Below are positions 17,382 to 28,522 of a DNA stretch of 64,000 bases, piece after piece. A model generated the notes under the pieces. It did not search any database. It was given only the letters and a program-made list of their open reading frames with translations, and had not been told where the DNA came from. The DNA is from an uncultured bacterium (GTDB taxonomy: Bacteria > Bacteroidota > Bacteroidia > Bacteroidales > Bacteroidaceae). Position 1 is the first letter of the stretch, and the number at the start of each line of letters is the position of its first letter. The position numbers were made by a program, and so were the translations under genes. The stretch spans positions 1 through 64,000 of the forward strand of contig CAJMMQ010000014.1 of assembly GCA_905214625.1 (NCBI GenBank), in the 5' to 3' direction.

Positions 17382-19739
17382 ATGGGCAAATTCAACCTTA
17401 AAAGCTATTTCACGTTTCTATCAAGAAACAAGGCATACACGGCGGTAAACGTGTTCGGACTGGCCGTAAGCCTTACGTTCGTCATCATAATCGGACTGTA
17501 CACGTGGCAGGAGTTCAGCATCGACCGCCAGCACAGCAAGGCAAAGCGTATATACAACATAGGCCTCAACATGGACGAGGGCACATGGAAAACAGCCAAC
17601 TGCCACCACGCTGTGCTGCGATACCTGCACTCCAAGTATCCTGAAATAGAACAGACGTGCGGCTTCACGGCAGGAAGCCTGAAACTGAAGGATAACGGCG
17701 ACTTTGTCAATCTAAATGTTCTCGAGGCCGACTCGACGTTCTTCTCCATGTTCGATTTTCTCTTTGTGCAGGGCAACCGCACCAACAGTCTCAGCCAGAA
17801 AGGCAACATCGTGCTGACGGAGAGTGCCGCACGCCGCCTGTTCGGAAATACAGCGGTCATAGGACGCACCCTGACGACAGCCAACGACAATCACTTCCGC
17901 GTTACAGGCGTTGTTAAAGACTTCGACAACACTTTCATCGACAAGGACATACAGGGCGTGATCGACTTCTCATATACCATCAACATGGCCAACATGGACG
18001 AAAATTTTCCGCACATGGTCAACATAACCGGTGCGGCATCGTTCGTGCAAGTGCGTGAGGGCTGCGACTTTGCAGCAAAGCAGAAAGACGTAGACGCCTA
18101 CTTCCAGACGTTCTGGGAAGACCACCACCCTATCATAACACGCCTCGACAAGCTGTATTTTTCAGGGCTTGATGCCTTTCTTATGCAAATGGGCAACCTT
18201 ACATTGGTAAAGATACTGTTCGCCGTCGGCATTGCGATACTTCTATTTTCCATAATGAACTACGTCAACCTGACCGTGGCACAGAGCGGATACAGGGCAC
18301 GCGAAATGGCCACCCGCCGCCTCTTCGGCTGCACCAGGGGCACCGTCGGCGTAAACATGTTCACCGAATCGTTGGTGATGTGCGTAATCTCTATGCTCAT
18401 AGCCGTGGCGTTTACCTGCGTCTGCACGCCTTACGCAAGCCAGTTGTTAGACAAGAAGATCGACATCAGCCAGCTTGCAAGTCCGCAGGCGGTCGGCATA
18501 ATGCTGGCCTTCATCCTGCTGGTGAGCCTCGCCGCCGGCGCGCTTCCGGCCACAATACTGTCACGGGTGAAACCTATCGAGGTGGTGCGCGGCACGTTCC
18601 GCACGCAAACCAAGATGATATTCTCACGCGTTTTCATAACTGTGCAGAACATAATAACCATAACCATGCTGGCATGCGCCATGATAATGTCGATGCAGAT
18701 GTTGCATCTGATAAAGGCACCGCTGGGCTTCAATACAGAGAACATTATATGCATAGAATATCCTGACGATTATTCCAGCCGGCATTCAGGCGAATTTGAA
18801 GACCGTCTGCGCTCGCTGCCGTTCGTCAAGGCAGTGGCTCCGTCATGCGGAACTCCGGCCACTGGCGGCAACAATAGAACGGTAACGTTTGACGGAGAGA
18901 AACGCGAATGGTCGTTCCAGTTCATCAGCGGCACACCCGAAATGATGAAGATATATGGCCTCACGCTGAAAAACAACCTGTACGCCAAAGGCGACAGCAT
19001 TGTATATCTTAACGACATGGCCATAAAGGCATTGCAGATGAAACCCACGGACAGACACCTGAGCAGCCGCTACGAACAGATAAGGTATGACTATTTCCGC
19101 AAGAATGCTGAATTCGGCGGCGTGCTCAACGAATTGCGCATACGCAACATTCTCGAAGAGCAGCACCCTCTGCTCGTACAGGTGTGCAACAACATACAAG
19201 AGCCGTGGAACATATCAATACTCGTCAGCGGCGACCCCGTGGAGGCATACGCCAAGATAAAGGATGTATATAAGGAAGTGTTCCACGAAGACATCGACGA
19301 GTCCAGTTCGCCATTCGTAGACAAGTTTGTACAGGCACGCTTCGAGCAGGAGTTGCGTACAACAAAAATCGTGTCGCTCTTCGCCGTCATCGCCATCATC
19401 ATTTCGTTGCTCGGGCTTGTGGCAATGTCGACATACTTCATACAGCAGCGCGCAAGGGAGATAGCCATACGCAAGGTGTTCGGCTCTACTGGCAACCAGA
19501 TACGCCTACGGCTGATACGCACGTTCATGCTCTACGTGGGCATAGCCTTCGTAATCGCAATGCCGATTGTGGTGCATTTCATGTCGAAATGGATCGAGCA
19601 ATACAGCTACCGCATTGTATGGTGGCCGTGGATTGTGGCGGCAGGCGCAATCGTAATGCTCATCAGCTTTGCCTCCGTGGCCGTGCAGAGCTGGATGGCA
19701 AGCAACGAAAACCCGGTGAAGAACATAAAACAGGAGTAA
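17382..19739 (+). CDS. ABC transporter permease (FtsX/MacB type), paralogue 1
   Basis: Inner-membrane subunit of 785 residues with two MacB-like periplasmic domains and two FtsX domains: one membrane helix at about 19-41, a periplasmic domain, three helices (about 275-410), another helix and periplasmic domain, then three final helices. The segment IAIRKVFGSTGNQIRLRLIRTFMLYV near the end is the FtsX coupling region that contacts the ATPase (given in shortened form here: IAIRKVFGSTGNQI). It is very close to the next gene, especially at both ends. Exporters of this layout move peptides, lipids or drugs; the substrate here is unknown. Confidence 0.9.
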   Translation: MGKFNLKSYFTFLSRNKAYTAVNVFGLAVSLTFVIIIGLYTWQEFSIDRQHSKAKRIYNIGLNMDEGTWKTANCHHAVLRYLHSKYPEIEQTCGFTAGSLKLKDNGDFVNLNVLEADSTFFSMFDFLFVQGNRTNSLSQKGNIVLTESAARRLFGNTAVIGRTLTTANDNHFRVTGVVKDFDNTFIDKDIQGVIDFSYTINMANMDENFPHMVNITGAASFVQVREGCDFAAKQKDVDAYFQTFWEDHHPIITRLDKLYFSGLDAFLMQMGNLTLVKILFAVGIAILLFSIMNYVNLTVAQSGYRAREMATRRLFGCTRGTVGVNMFTESLVMCVISMLIAVAFTCVCTPYASQLLDKKIDISQLASPQAVGIMLAFILLVSLAAGALPATILSRVKPIEVVRGTFRTQTKMIFSRVFITVQNIITITMLACAMIMSMQMLHLIKAPLGFNTENIICIEYPDDYSSRHSGEFEDRLRSLPFVKAVAPSCGTPATGGNNRTVTFDGEKREWSFQFISGTPEMMKIYGLTLKNNLYAKGDSIVYLNDMAIKALQMKPTDRHLSSRYEQIRYDYFRKNAEFGGVLNELRIRNILEEQHPLLVQVCNNIQEPWNISILVSGDPVEAYAKIKDVYKEVFHEDIDESSSPFVDKFVQARFEQELRTTKIVSLFAVIAIIISLLGLVAMSTYFIQQRAREIAIRKVFGSTGNQIRLRLIRTFMLYVGIAFVIAMPIVVHFMSKWIEQYSYRIVWWPWIVAAGAIVMLISFASVAVQSWMASNENPVKNIKQE

Positions 19740-19844
19740 ATATCAGCAGCCTAAAATGATGCCTTTGACAAATGTACACATGGGCACGATAGGCACATAA
19801 GATATAAGATAAGACAAAATTTGTATAACATAACAAAGACAGTA

Positions 19845-22226
19845 ATGAGCAGCTTCAATCTTAAAAGCTATTTCACGTTTCTCTCGAGGAACAAGACATA
19901 CACGGCAGTAAACGTGTTCGGACTGGCCGTCAGCCTTACATTCGTAATCATCATCGGCCTGTACACATGGCAGGAGACAAGTATCAACCGGCAGCATACC
20001 AAGGCCGACAGAATATATAACATAGGACTTGAGTTTATGGATGACAGCAGCAGGGTGATGGGCTGTCACCATGCGTCGCTGCGGAACCTGCGCATGCACT
20101 ATCCGGAGATTGAAAACACATGCGGCATGGTGAGAGGAAGCATCAAGGTTAGAGACCGCGACGACGTTCTGAACGTGAACACTATTAACACCGACTCGAC
20201 GTTCTTCTCGATGTTCGACTTCAAGCTGCTGCGCGGCGACCGTGCCACCTGTCTTAGCAACAAGGGCAACATTGTGGTTACAGAACAGTTTGCGCACCGG
20301 TATTTCGGCACAGACGACGTACTGGGACGCACCATAATGACCACCGACTCGCTGCACTTCAGGGTTACGGGAGTGGTGCAAAACTTCGACAATACGATAA
20401 TATCAAAGAACACAGATGCGCTTGTTGACTTTGCTTATGCCGAACGTGAAGGTGAAGGAAACATGGACAAATACTTTCCGGGACAGATAAACGTAACCAA
20501 CTGTGCCTGCTTCGTGCAGGTGCGCAAAGGCTGCGACCTAATGCAAAAAGAAGCTGATATACAGAAATTCTGGCCGACATTTTGGCCTTATGAGCCGGCA
20601 ATGCCCATACAGCCGTTCCTTACACCGCTCAACAAGCTCTACTTCAACGACACGCCAGAGGTAAACGTCATGCAGTTTGGCAATATTAATATGGTGAAAA
20701 TCCTGCTTGCCGTAGGACTGGTGATACTGCTGTTTTCAATCATGAACTACATCAACCTGACCGTTGCACAATGCGGCTACCGCGCAAGAGAGACGGCCAC
20801 ACGCCGCCTTTTCGGATGCAGCAAGACAGGCATCAGCATCAACATGTTCAGCGAGTCGCTTATCATGTGTGCCTTTTCATGTGTGATAGCCGCTGCTATG
20901 ACCATCGGTGTAGCCGGATTCACAGGCAGTATAATAGGCAAGGACATAGATACAGGAATGTTAGCCACGCCATGGGCAATAGCCGCCATACTGCTGTTTG
21001 TCGTCGTAGTCAGCCTGCTTGCAGGCGTCATTCCTGCCACGGTGCTGTCAAGGGTGAAACCTATTGAGGTTGTGAGAGGTACGCTGACCAAGCACACTAA
21101 AATGATTTTCTCGCGCATCTTCATAACAACCGAAAACCTGATTACGATAGTGCTGCTATCGTGCGCGCTGATAATGATGTTGCAGATGAACCATCTGATT
21201 AATGCGCCTATCGGCTTCAACAAGGACAATATAATAAGCATATTTGACCCGTGGAAGTTCAACGGCAACAACCTCACCATATTTCTAGACAAACTGCGTG
21301 CGCTGCCATGCATTGAGAAGACAACAAATTCGTGTGGAAGCGCTGTATACGGTGGAAACAGTACTGCCATAGCCTTTGAAGGAGACAAAACACAGACTCC
21401 TGTACATATATTCAATGTAACGCCGGAATTTATGGAGATATACGGCATAACACCCAAAAACGGCGGAAAGATACAGTCGGGCAACACGCTGTATCTTAAC
21501 GATGAGGCCTTGGAACTGCTGCACATGAAACCTACGGACACACACCTCAGCCGCAGATACAAAAGTACAAACTCCAACATGCTGCCTGCCGACGTAAGAT
21601 ATGGAGGAATGATAAACAATTTTCATACGACAAATATTCTGCAGCCGATAAGTCCGTATTTCATCTTCATAAACGACCAGATTGAATATCCCTGGTATGT
21701 AACGATAAAGGTGAAAGGCGACCCCATAGACGCACTAAACGAGGTGAAGAAAGTTTATAAAGAAGTATTCAGGGAAGAAATGGACACCAGCAGGCCGGTA
21801 TTCGTAACCGACCAGATAGCTGAAATATTTGAAAAAGACATCCGCACGTCTAAAATCGTATCGCTCTTCGCCTTCATAGCCATCATAATCTCACTGCTCG
21901 GGCTTGTGGCAATGTCGACATACTTCATTCAGCAGCGCGCAAGGGAGATAGCCATACGCAAGGTGTTCGGATCTACCGGCAACCAGATACGCCTGCGGCT
22001 GATACGCACGTTCATGCTCTACGTGAGCATCGCCTTCGTAATTGCAGTGCCGATTGTGGCGCATTTCATGTCCAAATGGATTGATCTATACAGCTACCGC
22101 ATCGTATGGTGGCCGTGTATTGTGGCGGCAGGAGCAATCGTTATGCTTATAAGTCTGGCTGACGTAGCCGTGCAGAGCTGGATGGCGAGCAACGAAAACC
22201 CCGTGAAGAACATCAGGCAGGAATAG
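19845..22226 (+). CDS. ABC transporter permease (FtsX/MacB type), paralogue 2
   Basis: A 793-residue tandem paralogue of the preceding permease, with the same FtsX and periplasmic domain order. The start at 19845 (MSSFNLKSYF) is chosen because it aligns with MGKFNLKSYF of paralogue 1; an ATG 24 bp upstream adds 8 unrelated residues. The first 60 codons and the last 130 are almost the same in DNA as in paralogue 1, while the periplasmic domains differ more. It may pair with paralogue 1 as a heterodimer, or handle a different substrate. Only one ATPase gene serves all three permeases. Confidence 0.9.
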   Translation: MSSFNLKSYFTFLSRNKTYTAVNVFGLAVSLTFVIIIGLYTWQETSINRQHTKADRIYNIGLEFMDDSSRVMGCHHASLRNLRMHYPEIENTCGMVRGSIKVRDRDDVLNVNTINTDSTFFSMFDFKLLRGDRATCLSNKGNIVVTEQFAHRYFGTDDVLGRTIMTTDSLHFRVTGVVQNFDNTIISKNTDALVDFAYAEREGEGNMDKYFPGQINVTNCACFVQVRKGCDLMQKEADIQKFWPTFWPYEPAMPIQPFLTPLNKLYFNDTPEVNVMQFGNINMVKILLAVGLVILLFSIMNYINLTVAQCGYRARETATRRLFGCSKTGISINMFSESLIMCAFSCVIAAAMTIGVAGFTGSIIGKDIDTGMLATPWAIAAILLFVVVVSLLAGVIPATVLSRVKPIEVVRGTLTKHTKMIFSRIFITTENLITIVLLSCALIMMLQMNHLINAPIGFNKDNIISIFDPWKFNGNNLTIFLDKLRALPCIEKTTNSCGSAVYGGNSTAIAFEGDKTQTPVHIFNVTPEFMEIYGITPKNGGKIQSGNTLYLNDEALELLHMKPTDTHLSRRYKSTNSNMLPADVRYGGMINNFHTTNILQPISPYFIFINDQIEYPWYVTIKVKGDPIDALNEVKKVYKEVFREEMDTSRPVFVTDQIAEIFEKDIRTSKIVSLFAFIAIIISLLGLVAMSTYFIQQRAREIAIRKVFGSTGNQIRLRLIRTFMLYVSIAFVIAVPIVAHFMSKWIDLYSYRIVWWPCIVAAGAIVMLISLADVAVQSWMASNENPVKNIRQE

Positions 22227-22295
22227 GCCGGGCACCATAAGACAAGGCTGCGGCAAGCAGACAACAAGAAAAATCATTAAACAACATATCAGAAG

Positions 22296-24677
22296 ATGAA
22301 CAACATAACGCAAGCATTAAAGAACCTGACACGCTGTGGACAGCACAACATAATAAAGATATTGTGCCTCGGCATTGGCTTTGCGCTGGCGTCGGTGCTG
22401 ATAGCGAAACTGTGGTACGAGCACGAATACGACACGTGCTACCCCGACCATGACCGCATCTACCGCATAAGCGAAAAGATAAGTCGGGGATCTGATCCGG
22501 AAGCTACATACGGCAACACGCCCGGAGGCATAGCCACAACGCTGAAAAAATATATTCCCGAGATAGAAACGGCAACAAGAATAAACCCTGCATGCAATGA
22601 TGAGGAAATGAAAATAAACGGAGAACGACGCGTCAAAGGAAACATATACGTTGTTGACTCGTGTTTCTTCAAAATGTTCCCGACCAGGATATTGGAGGGC
22701 AACGCCGACGAGGTGCTGGCAAAGCCGTATTACTGTCTTGTGTCACGGACAATGGCCGAGCGTATGGGTGGCAACGTGATAGGACGCAAGCTAGAGCTTA
22801 CTTCTATTCCGGGACTGACGATGACCATAGGTGCCGTGTATGAAGACTATCCGTGGAACTCATCTTTTCACGACTATGACGTGATGCTCTCAATGACAAC
22901 ACAGCGCAGCTTCAGCTACGACGGACAGGACAACCAGGCGGGCAACGACCGCTACTACTCGTTCATAAAGGTGAGCAAGGGATGCCATCCTGAGCAGGGC
23001 GACTTTGACAATAAGGTGAACGGAATAGTAAGCAAATTTCTTGCCATACTTGAAAAGGAAGAGATAAAATTCTCGCTGAAGTTCACTCCCATATCAAAAT
23101 ATCACCAAGAGGACAGCTACTTCAGGCAGACATTCCTCATGATGATGATATTAGCGGCGGTGATTCTCGCGGCAAGTGTGCTCAACTATCTGCTGATAGT
23201 GATTGGCAACACGGTTACGAGAGGACGCGAAATGGCTGTAAGAAAATGCTACGGAGCCATGCCGCGTAACATATTAGGCATAACCATGGCCGAAACACTG
23301 GTACATGTCGTGCTGGCAATGGCACTGGCCGCGGCACTGATATACGCCTGCAAAGGCTCGATAGAGACGCTGCTGTCGGCACCGGTAAGTTCGCTTTTCA
23401 CGGGTAAAGGCACACTGTTCCTCGCCGTATTGCTGATAATTGTGTTCGTTGTGAGCGCCCTGCTGCCGGGCAAAATATATAATACCGTGCCCGTAACAAC
23501 GGCCTTCCGCAACTTCACCGAAAGCCGCAGACGGTGGAAGATTGCACTGCTGGCAGTGCAATTCGTATTCGTCAGCTTCCTGGTATGCCTGTTGCTGGTT
23601 GTCAACAGACAATATTCGAGGCTCGTAGACTTCGACCTCGGCTACTCATACGACCGCCTCGCGACAGTCAACGTAAGCCGGATAAAGGGCGAAAAGCGGA
23701 GCGCAATGGTGACCGAACTAAGCAAGATGCCTGAGATTGAAGACTGGACGGCTGTAACAGCGCCCTTGTTTTCAAACGGCGGAGGCAACAACATAGTTGA
23801 CCCGGAAACAGGAGAGGAGATGTTTAATGCCAACGATCTGTACATGGCAGGCGCCAACTGTCTCGACATGTTGGGCATAAGGCTTAGGCAGGGGCGCGGA
23901 TTCAACGCCAACAGCGACAGCCTGAAAGAGATGATGATAAGTCCTGACTTCGCACAGAAGCTGAAGAACGAGAAGGGATGGAAAGACGTGACCGGGCGCA
24001 AAATACTGATAACGGAGCACAGCCAGACGGGCAAAGACCTATTCACAATCGTAGGAATTTACGACAATTTTCACGCCAACACGGCGCTCGATGATGACGG
24101 CCGCCCCACAATGATGTTCTACTCAGACCCTTACGGAGGCTACATCAACTATTTTCTGCTGAAATTTCATGACCTAACGGCAGACAACATGCAGGCAGTG
24201 CAACAACGTCTGCAACGGCTGTATCCTGACGAAACAATCATCGTGGACAGCTACGCACGGCAGCTGAACACATGGTATGACGACGTAAAACATTTCCGCT
24301 CGGCTGTCATGATAGCTGGAATATGTGCTTTGCTCATAGCCCTGATGGGACTTATAGGCTACGTAAACGACGAGATGCAGAGGCGAAGCAAGGAAATAGC
24401 CATACGCAAGGTGAACGGCGCAACAACCATAAACGTGCTGCGCATGATGCTGGGCAACGTGCTGCTGACTGCCGCTCCGTCGGCAATAGCAGGCGCAATT
24501 CTTGCCGGGATTGCGGCAGGCAAATGGCTTGAGGATTTCAGCGTGAAGACAAGCATGAGCCTGTGGCTCTTTGCAGTCGGCATATTTGCGGTGCTGGCCG
24601 TGATTGCCTCGACCGTAGCCCTAAACGCTTATCGTACGGCAAATAGTAATCCTGTGAAATACCTGAAAAATGAATAG
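22296..24677 (+). CDS. ABC transporter permease (FtsX/MacB type), paralogue 3
   Basis: A third permease of 793 residues, clearly related in layout but much more diverged. It has an N-terminal membrane helix (about 19-40), a periplasmic domain, three helices around residues 280-400, a second set beginning WKIALLAVQFVFVSFLVCLLLVV (shortened: WKIALLAVQFVFVSF), and the terminal coupling segment KEIAIRKVNGATTINVLRMM. The gene starts 69 bp after paralogue 2. It probably works with the same ATPase and the same adaptor/TolC pair. Function of the third copy is unknown. Confidence 0.88.
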   Translation: MNNITQALKNLTRCGQHNIIKILCLGIGFALASVLIAKLWYEHEYDTCYPDHDRIYRISEKISRGSDPEATYGNTPGGIATTLKKYIPEIETATRINPACNDEEMKINGERRVKGNIYVVDSCFFKMFPTRILEGNADEVLAKPYYCLVSRTMAERMGGNVIGRKLELTSIPGLTMTIGAVYEDYPWNSSFHDYDVMLSMTTQRSFSYDGQDNQAGNDRYYSFIKVSKGCHPEQGDFDNKVNGIVSKFLAILEKEEIKFSLKFTPISKYHQEDSYFRQTFLMMMILAAVILAASVLNYLLIVIGNTVTRGREMAVRKCYGAMPRNILGITMAETLVHVVLAMALAAALIYACKGSIETLLSAPVSSLFTGKGTLFLAVLLIIVFVVSALLPGKIYNTVPVTTAFRNFTESRRRWKIALLAVQFVFVSFLVCLLLVVNRQYSRLVDFDLGYSYDRLATVNVSRIKGEKRSAMVTELSKMPEIEDWTAVTAPLFSNGGGNNIVDPETGEEMFNANDLYMAGANCLDMLGIRLRQGRGFNANSDSLKEMMISPDFAQKLKNEKGWKDVTGRKILITEHSQTGKDLFTIVGIYDNFHANTALDDDGRPTMMFYSDPYGGYINYFLLKFHDLTADNMQAVQQRLQRLYPDETIIVDSYARQLNTWYDDVKHFRSAVMIAGICALLIALMGLIGYVNDEMQRRSKEIAIRKVNGATTINVLRMMLGNVLLTAAPSAIAGAILAGIAAGKWLEDFSVKTSMSLWLFAVGIFAVLAVIASTVALNAYRTANSNPVKYLKNE

Positions 24678-24784
24678 GCGCTACGGCCTTAAAAACAGAC
24701 ATTGAGAATAAAAATAGAAACAATTAAATAAACCAAGTTCCTGAATACGGTGAAAGCCACGCGGGAGCATAAAAAGAACAGAAT

Positions 24785-25447
24785 ATGATAAAAGTAGAAA
24801 ATCTTAGCAAGTCATTCCGCACGGAAGAGGTGGAGACTATAGCGCTTGACAACGTAACATTTAGCGTGGAAGACGGTGAGTTTGTGGCAATAATGGGCCC
24901 TTCGGGATGCGGCAAGTCTACGTTGCTGAACATTCTCGGACTGCTGGACAACCCTACCTCGGGACAATACTGGCTCGACGGCCAAGAGGTGTCGCTACTG
25001 AAAGAGAAAGACCGCACTGGCATACGCAAGGGACAAATAGGCTTTGTGTTCCAGAGCTTCAACCTCATTGACGAACTCAACGTGGAGGAGAACATAGAGC
25101 TGCCCCTGACATATCTGAAGGTAGGCAGGGCTGAAAGAAAACAGAAGGTACAGGATGTGATGAAACGCATGGGCATTACTCACCGTGCAAAGCACTTTCC
25201 GCATCAGCTCTCTGGCGGTCAGCAGCAGAGAGTGGCAATAGCCCGTGCCGTTGTATTCGGCCCGAAACTGATATTGGCCGACGAGCCTACGGGTAACCTT
25301 GACTCAAAAAACGGCGCTGAAGTGATGCGCCTGCTGACCGAGCTTAACCAGGACGGCACGGCAATAGTGATGGTTACCCACAACGAGCACGACGCAAAGA
25401 TAGCCCATAGGACAATACGTCTTTTTGACGGAAAGATTGTTGAGTAA
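24785..25447 (+). CDS. ABC transporter ATP-binding protein (LolD/MacB type)
   Basis: The ATPase of the export system, 220 residues. Walker A GPSGCGKST is at 38-46, Q-loop VFQSFNLI, signature LSGGQQQRVAIAR, Walker B LILADEPTGNLD and switch His MVTHNEHD. This class drives mechanotransmission-type export rather than transport through a membrane pore. It lies 107 bp after the third permease and ends the operon before a terminator. Confidence 0.95.
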   Translation: MIKVENLSKSFRTEEVETIALDNVTFSVEDGEFVAIMGPSGCGKSTLLNILGLLDNPTSGQYWLDGQEVSLLKEKDRTGIRKGQIGFVFQSFNLIDELNVEENIELPLTYLKVGRAERKQKVQDVMKRMGITHRAKHFPHQLSGGQQQRVAIARAVVFGPKLILADEPTGNLDSKNGAEVMRLLTELNQDGTAIVMVTHNEHDAKIAHRTIRLFDGKIVE

Positions 25448-25597
25448 ATATAATACAAAAACAATATGAAGATACTGTAATAAAATGTGATTCTATGACA
25501 AATTAAAAAAAATTTCATTCACTATGTATTAAACCACGTCTTTACAGGAAATCCAAATTTACTCTATGATTTTAAATTCTAGATAATATTTAAATTA

Positions 25598-25638
25598 AAA
25601 GGAGACCATTTCATATTCAAAACGAAATGGTCTCTTTT
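25598..25638. terminator. bidirectional terminator between the export operon and clpC
   Basis: GAGACCATTTC (25602-25612) pairs with GAAATGGTCTC (25624-25634). T-rich sequence follows on the plus strand, and A-rich sequence precedes it, so it can end both the ATPase gene and the convergent clpC. Confidence 0.85.
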
Positions 25639-25672
25639 ATCCAATGAATAATTTTAAAATAAAATTCAGTAA

Positions 25673-28225
25673 CTAATTAGCATTTTCAATTCTAAAAGAA
25701 AGGACATCCTTATCTGCTTCTTTTTCAATAATAATGATATCGTTCTCTTTTAACTTACCATCCAACAACAATTCGCAGATACCATCTTCTATGTAATTTT
25801 GTATTGCACGTTTTAATGGTCGCGCACCAAACTGCACATCATATCCTTTCAATGCCACAAATTCTTTAGCATCATCAGACAGCTTAACATTATAACCCAA
25901 TTCCTTCGTGCGTTCAAAAAGTCCACGGAGTTCAATGTCAATAATCTTTTTGATGGCATTGAGATCTAGCTGATCGAATGTTATAATCTCATCAAGACGA
26001 TTCAAGAATTCTGGACTAAACTGCTTGCTTAAACTTTTTTGTATAATGCTTCTGGCGTATTCCTTGTCAGTTTCATTTATATTTGTACTGTTTATGCCCC
26101 CGGCGTTAAATCCTACACCTCGGCCAAATTCTTTCAACTGACGCGTACCGGCATTGCTTGTCATTATAATTACCGTATTACGGAAATCTATCAACCTGCC
26201 ATTTCCGTCAGTGAGCCGTCCCTCATCGAGCACCTGCAGCAACATATTAAATACGTTTCCATGCGCTTTCTCTATTTCATCAAGCAATACTATTGAATAA
26301 GGATGACGCCGCACTTTTTCTGTTAATTGTCCACCCTCTTCATATCCAACATACCCCGGAGGCGCACCTACGAGACGAGACGTATTGAAACTTTCACTGT
26401 ATTCGCTCATGTCAATACGAATCAGTGCATCTGAACTGCCAAACATATACTCCGCAAGTTTCTTTGCCAAATATGTCTTACCTACTCCAGTTGGTCCAAG
26501 AAACATGAAAGCACCTATAGGATGATTTTTTTCTTTTAACCCCACACGGTTACGCTGTATGGCTTTTACCATTTTCTCTATAGCCTTGTCCTGTGCAATA
26601 ACAGCAGCCTTAAGATCATCTCCCATATTTCTGAGCCTTACGCTTTCTGCCTCTGCCATCCTTTGTACAGGCACACCGGTTATCATTGAAACAACCTCTG
26701 TAACATCATTTTCGGTTATTTCATCACGACTTCCGATTTCATTATTAGCCCACTTTTCTTGCAATTCAGAAAGTTCTGCCTCCAGTTCCGTCTGTTTATC
26801 TCTATAGCTTGCAGCTAACTCAAAATTTTGGTTTCTAACAGCAGCCTGCTTCTTTCCTTTAATAAAGTTTATTTCTTTTTCCTTTTCACCTATTTCTGGA
26901 GGCATTTGCGCATGCTGTAAATGCACACGTGCCCCAACTTCATCAAGCACATCAATAGCCTTATCTGGGAAGAATCTGTCTGTTACGTATCTTTCTGTCA
27001 ATTTGACACACGCCAATATGGCATCATCAGTGTAAGTTACATGATGGTGATTCTCATACCGTTCCTTTATATTATTTAGAATTACCGTGGTTTCTTCTGC
27101 CGTTGTCGGCTCAACAATAATCTTCTGGAACCTTCGTTCTAAAGCCCCATCTTTTTCAATAGAATTGCGATATTCATTCAAGGTTGTTGCACCAATACAC
27201 TGTATTGTCCCTCGCGCCAATGCAGGTTTAAGTATATTTGCAGCATCCATCGACCCGGGCGTAGAACCAGCTCCAACAAGTGTATGTATCTCATCTATAA
27301 AGATGATTACATCAGGATTTTGTTCTATTTCCTTTATCAATGCCCGTATGCGTTCTTCAAACTGTCCACGATACTTGGTTCCTGCAACTATCGCTGTCAT
27401 GTCAAGATTTATAATACGCTTATTAAACAAGACGGGAGATGTATGATGCTTATTGATAAGTTGTGCCAATCCTTCAACTATGGCACTCTTACCAACTCCA
27501 GGTTCACCTATTAATATAGGGTTATTTTTCTTTCTGCGACACAATATCTCTATTACACGCTGAATTTCACGTTCCCTTCCTACTACAGGATCAAGTTTAC
27601 CTTCAGATGCGCATTTTGTAAGATCTGTACCAAAACTATCCAAAACAGGTGTCTTTCCTTGACTCCTATGTACACTTGTTGTGGTACCCTGCTGGTTAGA
27701 CTTTTGCGAATTTCCACCGTTAATGCTAAGCATTCCGTCTTCATCTTCCTCCTTTTCAGGCATATCTATACCATCTTTTGTATAGCCTGCTTTCTGTTGG
27801 AAATAGGCTAATGCATCTTCGTAATTCATGTTGTTAAATTCTAATACCTCTTTTGCTCCATTATTTGCATGGTCATGCAAAATGGCCAATAATAAATGTT
27901 GTTCATCAACCATCTGTCGTGATTGAATACGAGCCTCAAGCACTGCCAGTTTAAGTATATTGCTTGCTTTTTCATTTAAAACAAGCTCACGCGTATTTAA
28001 AGGTTGCATAAAATCATCTTCACGAACTTTCTGTTCCAATTCGCTTTTTACTGATTGACAATTTATATCTAATTTTAAAAATAATTCATGCACGGGGCCT
28101 GTCTTGTCACGCAGTATTCCAAGCAACAAGTGCTCCGGCCCTACTGACCTGCTGGCAAGTCTGGCTGCTTCTTCTCTACTGAAGGCCAGAATCTGTGATA
28201 CCTTTGGTGAAAACTGACTGGTCAT
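25673..28225 (-). CDS. clpC: ATP-dependent Clp protease ATPase subunit ClpC
   Basis: Hsp100 unfoldase that feeds proteins to ClpP, 850 residues. In order: two Clp N repeats (1-145), a charged linker, first AAA+ module with GEPGVGKS near 240, a UVR-like coiled segment ([20 protein letters not shown]), and a second AAA+ module with GPTGVGKT near 577 and the sensor NRLDEIITF. The UVR segment distinguishes ClpC from ClpA/ClpB. The gene stands alone between a bidirectional terminator and its own promoter. Regulation by adaptor proteins cannot be seen here. Confidence 0.95.
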   Translation of the reverse strand: MTSQFSPKVSQILAFSREEAARLASRSVGPEHLLLGILRDKTGPVHELFLKLDINCQSVKSELEQKVREDDFMQPLNTRELVLNEKASNILKLAVLEARIQSRQMVDEQHLLLAILHDHANNGAKEVLEFNNMNYEDALAYFQQKAGYTKDGIDMPEKEEDEDGMLSINGGNSQKSNQQGTTTSVHRSQGKTPVLDSFGTDLTKCASEGKLDPVVGREREIQRVIEILCRRKKNNPILIGEPGVGKSAIVEGLAQLINKHHTSPVLFNKRIINLDMTAIVAGTKYRGQFEERIRALIKEIEQNPDVIIFIDEIHTLVGAGSTPGSMDAANILKPALARGTIQCIGATTLNEYRNSIEKDGALERRFQKIIVEPTTAEETTVILNNIKERYENHHHVTYTDDAILACVKLTERYVTDRFFPDKAIDVLDEVGARVHLQHAQMPPEIGEKEKEINFIKGKKQAAVRNQNFELAASYRDKQTELEAELSELQEKWANNEIGSRDEITENDVTEVVSMITGVPVQRMAEAESVRLRNMGDDLKAAVIAQDKAIEKMVKAIQRNRVGLKEKNHPIGAFMFLGPTGVGKTYLAKKLAEYMFGSSDALIRIDMSEYSESFNTSRLVGAPPGYVGYEEGGQLTEKVRRHPYSIVLLDEIEKAHGNVFNMLLQVLDEGRLTDGNGRLIDFRNTVIIMTSNAGTRQLKEFGRGVGFNAGGINSTNINETDKEYARSIIQKSLSKQFSPEFLNRLDEIITFDQLDLNAIKKIIDIELRGLFERTKELGYNVKLSDDAKEFVALKGYDVQFGARPLKRAIQNYIEDGICELLLDGKLKENDIIIIEKEADKDVLSFRIENAN

Positions 28226-28261
28226 GTGTTATTTTATTTATTGTAATAATTAATATGTGTG

Positions 28262-28269
28262 CAAAGATA
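28262..28269 (-). promoter_or_regulatory. -7 element of clpC
   Basis: Reads TATCTTTG on the minus strand, a full TAnnTTTG match, 37 bp upstream of the clpC start; a TTTG lies 16 bp further up at 28286-28289. No heat-shock-type operator was recognised. Confidence 0.6.
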
Positions 28270-28470
28270 AACATTTTATTTCATACAAATATTATGCCAT
28301 GTCTCATTTTCACAATTATACATTAAATCAGCGTAATTTATATTAAGGAACCGCATAATAAGATAAACAATTATCAGTAAGTATTTTGCACATATTTATT
28401 CATCATCAAATTTATACAATAATCATAAATCAATAAAACCCTGTATTTCTTAAAAATATATAATACAAAA

Positions 28471-28501
28471 TTTGTTTTTGTATGAATTTTTATTATCTTT
28501 G
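28471..28501 (+). promoter_or_regulatory. vegetative promoter of the glycogen operon
   Basis: TTTG at 28471-28474 and TATCTTTG at 28494-28501, spaced 19 bp, match the Bacteroidota consensus closely. Transcription would start near 28507, about 16 nt before the glycogen synthase ATG. Because it overlaps the ATG at 28472, that upstream start is ruled out. Confidence 0.8.
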
Positions 28502-28522
28502 CGCCCATATTTCAAAAGAGTT

